A DNA stretch of 64,000 nucleotides from Dyadobacter jiangsuensis. Lineage in GTDB: Bacteria > Bacteroidota > Bacteroidia > Cytophagales > Spirosomataceae. The position numbers were made by a program, and so were the translations under genes. Positions 58,242 through 64,000 of the stretch are shown here, one piece after another. Position 1 is the first letter of the stretch. Each line of letters begins with the position of its first letter. The stretch is from NCBI RefSeq assembly GCF_003014695.1, contig NZ_PYAS01000012.1, forward strand, positions 224,175 through 288,174, in the 5' to 3' direction. The notes beneath the pieces are model-generated. The model saw only the letters and a list, made by a program, of their open reading frames with translations. It searched no databases and was not told the DNA's origin.

Positions 58242-59156
58242 TTACCGCATTTTGGAATGCTTCACCAAATAGGCGAGCAATACGGGGTCGAAGCCCTTGG
58301 CAATATCCGCTTCAATGAAGTCAATCTTGTATTGCCCGCATTTTAGCTTCAATTTTTGATAGAAATCGCCGACAAACTGCTGGTAGGACTCGCGCACTTG
58401 CTCGGGCTGGACTTTGATTTTTTCACCCGTTTCGAGGTCGACAAACTCGTAAGGCCTGTTTTCGAATGCAAAATTCTCCTCAGTCTTTCGATCGGTGACG
58501 TGGAAAAGCAGTACTTCGTGCAGGTTATGCCGTAAATGCTGCAATGCGGAAAAAATCTTATCTGCTTCCTCGATATTATCGAACATATCACTGAAAATGA
58601 CCACGAGTGAGCGCTTATGGATCTTTTCGGCGATTTGATGCAGCACGTCGGCTACCGAAGTTTTCCGCAGCGGCCGATTGGCTTGCAGCTGCTGTTCCAG
58701 TTCAAGCATGATCTTGTGAACATGCGATGGCGTGGATTTTACAGCGGTTTGTACCTCAATTTGTTCCGAGAATGTGCATAGGCTCACGGCATCTTTTTGC
58801 CTTTGAAGCAAATAGGTAAGGCTGGCCGCGGCCATGACGCTGAACGTCATTTTACCAAAATTCTCTTCCGGGTAATACATCGAAGACGACGTATCGAGCA
58901 GAATGTGGCACCTGAGGTTGGTTTCTTCCTCGTAGCGCTTGACATATAGCCGGTCGGTTTTGGCAAAAACCTTCCAGTCGATATTCCGTGTGGATTCGCC
59001 GGTGTTGTAAAGCTGGTGTTCGGCAAACTCGACTGAGAAGCCGTGAAAAGGAGATTTGTGAAGACCGGTGATAAAACCTTCTACCAACTGTTTTGCAAGA
59101 AATTCCAGATTCCCGAATTCTCTGACTTTGGCCAGATCCAGTTGGCGGACACTCAT
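58242..59156 (-). CDS. DUF58 domain protein
   Basis: 304 residues. DUF58 with a von Willebrand A-like fold: KQLVEGFITGLHKSPFHGFSVEFAEHQLYNTGESTRNIDWKVFAKTDRLYVKRYEEE, then the MIDAS-type HILLDTSSSMYYP (D-x-S-x-S), SLVVIFSDMFDN and FENRPYEFVDLETGEKI. These proteins are usually encoded with MoxR AAA ATPases and BatA/B aerotolerance genes, none of which is present here, so this is an orphan copy. It follows the RlpA-like gene by 14 bp. Confidence 0.9.
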   Translation of the reverse strand: MSVRQLDLAKVREFGNLEFLAKQLVEGFITGLHKSPFHGFSVEFAEHQLYNTGESTRNIDWKVFAKTDRLYVKRYEEETNLRCHILLDTSSSMYYPEENFGKMTFSVMAAASLTYLLQRQKDAVSLCTFSEQIEVQTAVKSTPSHVHKIMLELEQQLQANRPLRKTSVADVLHQIAEKIHKRSLVVIFSDMFDNIEEADKIFSALQHLRHNLHEVLLFHVTDRKTEENFAFENRPYEFVDLETGEKIKVQPEQVRESYQQFVGDFYQKLKLKCGQYKIDFIEADIAKGFDPVLLAYLVKHSKMR

Positions 59157-59170
59157 GTTAGCATCAAGGC

Positions 59171-59623
59171 TTACTTACTTCTCATCGAAATGACTTTGCC
59201 CGATTTCGGGTCGATTTCTTCGTTGGGTGACAAGAGCACCATTCCTTCCATTCCTACAACTCGTACTGAGACATTGGCAACGCCTTTGGCGAGAATGCCC
59301 AGCAGGCGGGCTGCTTCCTTACTGAGGTCGATCACACGGTGCCTTGAAAACGGGCCACGGTCGTTGACTCTCACGATCACTTTCTCATCATTATCCAGAT
59401 TCGTCACTTCAAGCATGGTATTGAGCGGGTAGCTCCGATGGGCGGCGAGCAGCTCACTGCTTTTATGTACCTCTCCGAAAGAGGTTTTTCTGCCGTGGAA
59501 GCGCGCCGAGTAATAGGAGGCGGCTCCGGTTTCCGTTTTGCCGAGTTTTACCTGAGCGATAGCTTCCGGTAATAGCGCGACAAACGCTAACATGGTGAGA
59601 ATCAGAATCCGACGATAAGTCAT
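59171..59623 (-). CDS. RlpA-like double-psi beta-barrel septal protein
   Basis: 150 residues with a Sec signal ending at about EAIA (residue 22). The DPBB domain is clear: GAASYYSARFHGRKTSFGEVHKSSELLAAHRSYPLNTMLEVTNL, VIVRVNDRGPFSRHRVIDLSKEAARLLGI, with the conserved Asp in NDRGPF. RlpA is a lytic transglycosylase acting on denuded peptidoglycan in some bacteria. No SPOR domain and no lipobox, so it is a short, periplasmic variant. Probably in one transcript with the DUF58 gene. Confidence 0.9.
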   Translation of the reverse strand: MTYRRILILTMLAFVALLPEAIAQVKLGKTETGAASYYSARFHGRKTSFGEVHKSSELLAAHRSYPLNTMLEVTNLDNDEKVIVRVNDRGPFSRHRVIDLSKEAARLLGILAKGVANVSVRVVGMEGMVLLSPNEEIDPKSGKVISMRSK

Positions 59624-59890
59624 TTTTCTGGATTTAAGTGAAACATAATAAGGTAAAAGTCCCTTATTTCATATCTTTCTTTGGTGTTTCAGGTCAATTT
59701 TAAAACCCACGAATTTCAAAACTAGTAAAAAGATCTAAACAAACCAGCAAAAGTTGCAGTTAATTTGAATGCGGTTACCGGGCCAGCTTGTAACCCCCAA
59801 CTAACAAATTGCTAATATGTTCCGGTTTTTTTGGAAGCAGCAATAAACTTTATATTTTAGCGTTTGGAAACCTATTTAAAACTAAACATA

Positions 59891-60211
59891 GTGGAAGACA
59901 GAGAGCAAATCTACTCCAAAAGGGTCAGGGCGGGAAAAAGGACTTACTTCTTCGATGTTCGCTCAACGCGATCTAACGATTACTATCTTACCATCACAGA
60001 AAGCCGTCGCCACCCTCAGGGAGACGGGTTTACGTACGAAAAACACAAGATGTTTTTGTACAAGGAGGACTTCGACAAGTTTGTGGAGGCATTGAAGGAA
60101 GCGGTGGATCATGTGAAGACAGAACTGATGCCAGAGGTTGACTTCTCGCAATTTGAATCCAAGGGAGACGAGGTAGACGTAGTAGGGGAGTCGGACCTTA
60201 AGTGGGATTAA
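59891..60211 (+). CDS. DUF3276 / PUR-family DNA-RNA binding protein
   Basis: 106 residues from a GTG at 59891 (EDREQIYSKRVRAGKRTYFFDV), which fits the family N-terminus; a TTG at 59864 would add nine residues. PUR-alpha-like fold of single-stranded nucleic-acid binders, seen in the block YSKRVRAGKRTYFFDVRSTRSNDYYLTITESRRHPQGDGFTYEKHKMFLYKEDFDKFVEALKEAVDHVK. Conserved across Bacteroidota. The exact target is unknown. Followed by a hairpin terminator. Confidence 0.93.
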   Translation: MEDREQIYSKRVRAGKRTYFFDVRSTRSNDYYLTITESRRHPQGDGFTYEKHKMFLYKEDFDKFVEALKEAVDHVKTELMPEVDFSQFESKGDEVDVVGESDLKWD

Positions 60212-60229
60212 GAAATTCAGATATTAAGT

Positions 60230-60269
60230 AGAAGCCTTCGCAATTGATTACGAAGGCTTTTGGTTTTTG
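60230..60269 (+). terminator. Terminator after the DUF3276 gene
   Basis: AGCCTTCG pairs with CGAAGGCT around a 10-base loop, followed by TTTGGTTTTTG. The -33 element of ychF appears to overlap its T-run. Confidence 0.85.
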
Positions 60270-60291
60270 TACCTGCTAAATAGTAATTTTG
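60258..60291 (+). promoter_or_regulatory. Candidate promoter of ychF
   Basis: TTTTG at 60258-60262, a 21-bp spacer and TAATTTTG at 60284-60291 followed by C match the Bacteroidota pattern. The ATG is 82 bp downstream. Confidence 0.5.
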
Positions 60292-60373
60292 CGAAAATTA
60301 TTATTCAGCAGGCGGGCATGCTTTGCATTACTGATCGGGCATGCGGCCGCCATTCACTGCTTACCATTCATAT

Positions 60374-61474
60374 ATGAGTCTTCAATGTGGGATTGTCGGA
60401 TTGCCGAACGTTGGGAAATCCACCCTTTTTAATGCCATCTCTACCGGCAAAGCCGAAGCTGCCAATTATCCTTTTTGTACCATAGAGCCCAATGTGGGCG
60501 TTGTAACCGTTCCCGACGAACGTCTGGATGTACTGACAAAGCTGGTTGGTCCTCAAAAAGTAATCCCTACCATTATCGAATTCGTGGACATCGCGGGTCT
60601 TGTGAAAGGCGCGAGCCAGGGAGCGGGATTGGGTAACAAGTTTTTGGCCAACATCCGTGAGGTAGATGCGATCGTACACGTGGTACGCTGCTTCTCCGAT
60701 GACAACGTCGTGCACGTGGAAGGCCGTGTTGACCCGGTATTCGATAAAGAGATCATCGACGCCGAGTTACAGCTTAAAGATTTGGAATCGATCGAAAAGA
60801 AAATTCAGCGTACCGAGAAAGGCGCACGCGCTGGCGATGCCAAAGCGAAAGCTGAACTCGAATGGCTGAAAAAATACAAGTCAACGCTGGAAGAAGGCAA
60901 GAATGCCAGAGCTGTTGAGATCGATCCGGAAACGAGAGAATCGGTGATCGGCGACCTGCAATTGCTGACAGCGAAACCGGTACTTTACGTTGCGAACGTG
61001 GACGAAGGCTCCATGCTGACCGGTAATGAATATTCTGAGAAGCTGAGAGAGGCTGTGAAACACGAAGGTGCGGATGTGATCGTACTTTGTGCGGCTATTG
61101 AATCTCAAATTTCCGAAATAGAAGACCCGGAAGAGCACGAAATGTTCCTGAGCGAATACGGATTGGCGGAATCGGGGTTGAGTAAGCTCATCAAAGCATC
61201 TTACGCGCTTTTGAACCTCATTACCTATTTCACTGCCGGCGTGAAGGAAGTTCGTGCATGGACGATCGTGAAAGGCTGGAAAGCGCCGCAAGCCGCCGGG
61301 GTAATCCACAGCGATTTCGAAAAGGGCTTCATTCGTGCAGAAGTGATCAAAATCGCAGATTATGAACAATATAAAACAGAACCTGCAGTGAAAGAAGCCG
61401 GTAAAATGGCTGTGGAAGGCAAAGAGTACGTTGTCGCAGACGGCGATATTATGCACTTCCGATTCAATGTATAG
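60374..61474 (+). CDS. ychF: Redox-regulated ATPase YchF (OLA1 family)
   Basis: 366 residues from the ATG at 60374 (MSLQCGIVGLPNVGKSTLFNAIS); an upstream in-frame ATG at 60341 adds an unlikely 11 residues. TRAFAC GTPase fold: G1 GLPNVGKST, G3 DIAGLVKGAS, a coiled-coil hairpin (residues about 130-190), and the variant G4 with YVANVDE (NxxE) that gives ATP preference. The C-terminal TGS domain ends YVVADGDIMHFRFNV. Highly conserved, binds ribosomes; role in translation and stress is only partly known. Confidence 0.97.
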   Translation: MSLQCGIVGLPNVGKSTLFNAISTGKAEAANYPFCTIEPNVGVVTVPDERLDVLTKLVGPQKVIPTIIEFVDIAGLVKGASQGAGLGNKFLANIREVDAIVHVVRCFSDDNVVHVEGRVDPVFDKEIIDAELQLKDLESIEKKIQRTEKGARAGDAKAKAELEWLKKYKSTLEEGKNARAVEIDPETRESVIGDLQLLTAKPVLYVANVDEGSMLTGNEYSEKLREAVKHEGADVIVLCAAIESQISEIEDPEEHEMFLSEYGLAESGLSKLIKASYALLNLITYFTAGVKEVRAWTIVKGWKAPQAAGVIHSDFEKGFIRAEVIKIADYEQYKTEPAVKEAGKMAVEGKEYVVADGDIMHFRFNV

Positions 61475-61498
61475 CGTCTGCAATATGATTCAGATATG

Positions 61499-61530
61499 AA
61501 AAGAGCGGCACATTGCCGCTCTTTTGCTTT
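61499..61530. terminator. Bidirectional terminator between ychF and a hypothetical gene
   Basis: AAAAGAGCGGCA and TGCCGCTCTTTT form a perfect hairpin with a short loop and A/T flanks on both sides; it lies between two convergent genes. Confidence 0.85.
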
Positions 61531-61535
61531 GTATA

Positions 61536-61931
61536 TCAATCCTCGTAATAGTCGGGCGCGTCTTTATGGATCACCGCGCGAAGCGTTTTGGCCATGTGCA
61601 GAATGGTATCGACTTTATAATGTGCTTTCTTTAAAAGCTCGGGGTTATGTCCTTCGTTGATCAGCTGCATAAACATCTCGCGCAGAAAAACCAGGTCGTC
61701 GATATTCTGCGAAAAATCCTCTACAATGTACATTTGAAAGCCGCGGTCGTCCACCTGCGGGAAATAGAGGACCAGATATAGGTCGGTCTGCACGTAAAAA
61801 CTGATCACATGGTTCGCCTCGAAATTGGCCGGCATTTCGTCATGATCCACCAGGCAATCGACAATGTAGTTCTCGTCGTTGGTGATCGAGAGATTGGATG
61901 TGAGGTACACGCTGTTTGCTGATGATTTCAT
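61536..61931 (-). CDS. Conserved hypothetical protein, DUF5103 neighbour
   Basis: 131 residues, no signal. A mixed strand-helix protein: VYLTSNLSITNDENYIVDCLVDHD, HVISFYVQTDLYLVLYFPQVDDRGFQMYIVED, then two C-terminal helices (LVFLREMFMQLINEGHNPELLKKAHYKVDTILHMAKTLRAVI). I do not recognise a family. It follows the DUF5103 gene by 12 bp and is probably cotranscribed. Cytoplasmic by lack of signal. Confidence 0.65.
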   Translation of the reverse strand: MKSSANSVYLTSNLSITNDENYIVDCLVDHDEMPANFEANHVISFYVQTDLYLVLYFPQVDDRGFQMYIVEDFSQNIDDLVFLREMFMQLINEGHNPELLKKAHYKVDTILHMAKTLRAVIHKDAPDYYED

Positions 61932-61943
61932 AACGTTAAGTAG

Positions 61944-63224
61944 TTAACGCCGCCGGTTCCATTCTACGGTGCGGTAGCCAACGAGCAGGTCGGCGCGGCT
62001 GGCAGGCGGACGGTGATAGATCAATATGTCGTAATCGTTCTCAGTTGCTGCGAAATTTCCTTCAATATATGCTTCGTCGGGCTTTTGGTTGCCTTTCACC
62101 ATTGTATAGTTATAGTTGATCACGCCTTGTTTGACCATCATTTCAACCTGGTATGCCTGCGCGGTAGCATCGTACGTCATTTTATTGTGGTCGGTAAGCT
62201 GCCAGAGGTTGAAAGCACCATTTACATAAAATGTCGCGCCAGGATCTTCCTCGGTCTTTAATGTGAATACCACCGGTGTATAATCGGCTTCCACACTTCC
62301 CCGTCCCGATTCTCGCTGATCTACAATGTACTGGCCATTGAAATCGTCCATCTGAATGTAAGGAACATGTGCCCGTGGTTTGTCGGGAAAGAGGAACAGC
62401 TTGGTAAACTCATCCGTCCGCTCGATTTCATTTACCCCATAACCACGACCAGTTAATGATCGGCTGTCGAAATACCTGAATTCATTTCCGCCCTGGAAAG
62501 TGTTTTCAAGGTCAAAAAAGGTGTATTCCAATAGTTGGTCAAATGGGCGCACGTTGGTCGGTTTGTAGTCAGTCTTCGCCTGGTCCCACCGGAAGTTCTT
62601 CCGGATCACCACTTTCAGGTCTGTTTGCGGGGCATTGAGCTGGTAGCCTTTGTAATCCACCGAAAAGTCGATCTGCTGATCCGAGAACTGCTGCTCAATT
62701 CCCTGGGAGAAACGCGCCTTCGCGGTAACATTCACGCGCGGTTGATAATGCATAAACCGCCGGCTGAACATTAGTTTTCTGTCACGGTCGGAAAAAACAT
62801 AGATTACATAATTACCAGGAAGTTTCAATTTGGGTAATTCAAAACGATAATGCGTGTAGGGTACCTTCGTGCTGAACGATTGATCGTAGGTATTCAGTGG
62901 ATATTCGTTGAACTCGTAGGTGAATTCGATGTCGTTCAGGTTTGATTTAGTCCAATCGGCATTGCAATGAATGATTTTGGCCCGGTAACCCTCTGGCTGG
63001 CCGGTCATATCATCGAATTCGAGCACCAGCGGGGCCGGATTACCCAGTGGTGTAATGGGTGGTGTGAGCAGGCGGGTAGGGTTCTCAGGATCGTCCAGAG
63101 CCGGGTACAGCAGCACAGTTTTGATTTTGTCCTGATAAATAAAATCTTCCAGGCGAAGCCCTTGTGGCTGCGCATACGCGTGTGTGCAAAAGAGAAAAAG
63201 AGCTATCAGCAATACTAAACGCAT
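61944..63224 (-). CDS. DUF5103 domain protein, exported
   Basis: 426 residues. Sec signal MRLVLLIALFLFCTHAYAQ to about residue 19. The sequence LRLEDFIYQDKIKTVLLYPALDDPENPTRLLTPPITPLG and VLEFDDMTGQPEGYRAKIIHCNADW is the standard DUF5103 N-terminus, followed by VPYTHYRFELPKLKLPGNYVIYVFSDRD. Beta-rich, probably periplasmic or surface; the late segment YVNGAFNLWQLTDHNKM resembles a carbohydrate-binding-like fold. Function unknown. First gene of a short operon. Confidence 0.85.
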   Translation of the reverse strand: MRLVLLIALFLFCTHAYAQPQGLRLEDFIYQDKIKTVLLYPALDDPENPTRLLTPPITPLGNPAPLVLEFDDMTGQPEGYRAKIIHCNADWTKSNLNDIEFTYEFNEYPLNTYDQSFSTKVPYTHYRFELPKLKLPGNYVIYVFSDRDRKLMFSRRFMHYQPRVNVTAKARFSQGIEQQFSDQQIDFSVDYKGYQLNAPQTDLKVVIRKNFRWDQAKTDYKPTNVRPFDQLLEYTFFDLENTFQGGNEFRYFDSRSLTGRGYGVNEIERTDEFTKLFLFPDKPRAHVPYIQMDDFNGQYIVDQRESGRGSVEADYTPVVFTLKTEEDPGATFYVNGAFNLWQLTDHNKMTYDATAQAYQVEMMVKQGVINYNYTMVKGNQKPDEAYIEGNFAATENDYDILIYHRPPASRADLLVGYRTVEWNRRR

Positions 63225-63323
63225 CTCGGGATTTTTAAATGAGTAACGATACTTTTTACGGTAAGGTACATATAGTTTGGAAAAGGTGATTTGAACATTA
63301 TTAACTATTTTTGATTAGAAACC

Positions 63324-63902
63324 ATGACAGCAGTAGCGATCAAAATGTACACACAGGAAGAGTATCTTGAACTGGAACGGGCAGCTGAGTACAAGAGCGA
63401 GTACTATCGGGGGGAGATATTTGCGATGTCGGGAGCGAGGCTTAATCACAATCGGGTTAAAGAGAATCTTTCCATTGCGGTAGGCCTTTTTTTGAGAGGG
63501 AAATCATGTAGCAGCTTGTCAAGTGACATGCGCGTGCATATTCCCGAAAACACTTTGTATACTTATCCGGATCTGTTGATAGTTTGCGGGAAGCCAATTT
63601 TGTTGGACGAGCATATGGATACGTTGCTCAATCCCTCGGTCATTATCGAAGTGTTGTCACCAAGTACCGCGAGCTATGATCAGGGAAAGAAATTTCACTT
63701 TTACCGCAGTATGCAGTCGCTGGTCGAGTATATCCTGATAGACTCTCAGGAAGTAGGCGCGCGAGTGCATCGCAAAGGCAGTGATGGCGTTTGGTTCGTT
63801 TCCTCCGAAGCCTACGAGATCGAAGGTAGCATCGAAATCGGCCATATCGGACTTACCTTAAAGATGGTGGACATCTACGATCAAACAATCGGCATTTTAT
63901 AG
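63324..63902 (+). CDS. Uma2-family restriction-endonuclease-fold protein
   Basis: 192 residues. Uma2/DUF820 proteins have a PD-(D/E)xK nuclease fold. Visible segments are YTQEEYLELERAAEYKSEYYRGEIFAMSGARLNHNRVKENL, the acidic TYPDLLIVCG and PSVIIEVLSPST with the probable catalytic residues, followed by YDQGKKFHFYRSMQSLVEYILIDSQ. The biological role is unproven; such genes spread by transfer in cyanobacteria and Bacteroidota. No partner gene is visible. The 98 bp to the window end show nothing. Confidence 0.9.
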   Translation: MTAVAIKMYTQEEYLELERAAEYKSEYYRGEIFAMSGARLNHNRVKENLSIAVGLFLRGKSCSSLSSDMRVHIPENTLYTYPDLLIVCGKPILLDEHMDTLLNPSVIIEVLSPSTASYDQGKKFHFYRSMQSLVEYILIDSQEVGARVHRKGSDGVWFVSSEAYEIEGSIEIGHIGLTLKMVDIYDQTIGIL

Positions 63903-64000
63903 CAAGGGGCTGACTAAAAAGGCCCGAGTCAATTTGGCTGTAAATAGGCTTTTTGGATTTTTGAGACTGATAGAAGCCTGGTTAAATTAACAAGGGGTCA

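Noticed and set aside
63903..64000. Terminator after the Uma2 gene
   Set aside because: The AAAAAGGCC/GGCTTTTT pairing has a mismatch at the base and a loop that is too long.

Overview
The window looks like chromosome of a free-living Bacteroidota, most likely order Cytophagales and close to Dyadobacter or Spirosoma. This rests on SusC/SusD pairs, DUF4249 next to a TonB receptor, DUF5103, DUF5723, DUF3276, a PorT-like barrel, many Sec or lipoprotein signals, little Shine-Dalgarno sequence, and repeated TAnnTTTG promoter elements. The genus is an impression from protein content, not a database result. I see no rRNA, tRNA, CRISPR array, transposase or phage genes.

Layout. 1-548: 3' end of a Gfo/Idh/MocA oxidoreductase. 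565-1602: about 4.8 tandem copies of a 215-bp hairpin-rich repeat. 1621-9111: housekeeping genes: pdxJ, a yqeY-like gene with cvpA, rlmN, a phosphate transporter, nadA-nadB. 9108-20878: susC-susD, a 14-repeat FG-GAP/UnbV lipoprotein and a vanadium-haloperoxidase-like lipoprotein on the plus strand, with a second, paralogous haloperoxidase-like gene facing away at the left edge. 20867-28811: patatin, a damaged VapBC-like pair, a metallo-beta-lactamase-fold hydrolase, a GH92 alpha-mannosidase, an exported FAD oxidoreductase, threonine aldolase and small conserved genes. 29008-33478: a TonB receptor with its DUF4249 lipoprotein, and an SMP-30-type lactonase. 33605-36534: two HigBA-like toxin-antitoxin modules on either side of an exported Gfo/Idh oxidoreductase.

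36707-44687: a small secreted protein, then a minus-strand sugar-catabolism cluster: AraC regulator, GH88-like hydrolase, sugar isomerase/epimerase, Gfo/Idh dehydrogenase, SDR and an MFS transporter. 44835-63902: mostly core genes: an MsbA-like ABC exporter, PBP1A, msrB, DUF5723, a circularly permuted ATP-grasp with an esterase-like partner, pheS, a stand-alone LytTR regulator, a PorT-like barrel, radA, DUF58, rlpA, the DUF3276 Pur-like protein, ychF, DUF5103 and a Uma2-type nuclease.

How they work together. The SusCD, TonB-DUF4249, GH92, GH88 and oxidoreductase genes suggest uptake and oxidative breakdown of complex glycans or plant and microbial debris. nadA-nadB start NAD synthesis and pdxJ makes pyridoxine phosphate. 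The parts most worth following up are the SusCD/FG-GAP locus bracketed by two haloperoxidase-like lipoproteins, the 215-bp repeat array, the near-identical simple-repeat leaders in front of the divergent pdxJ and yqeY genes, and the helically phased TACG motifs ahead of the LytTR gene.
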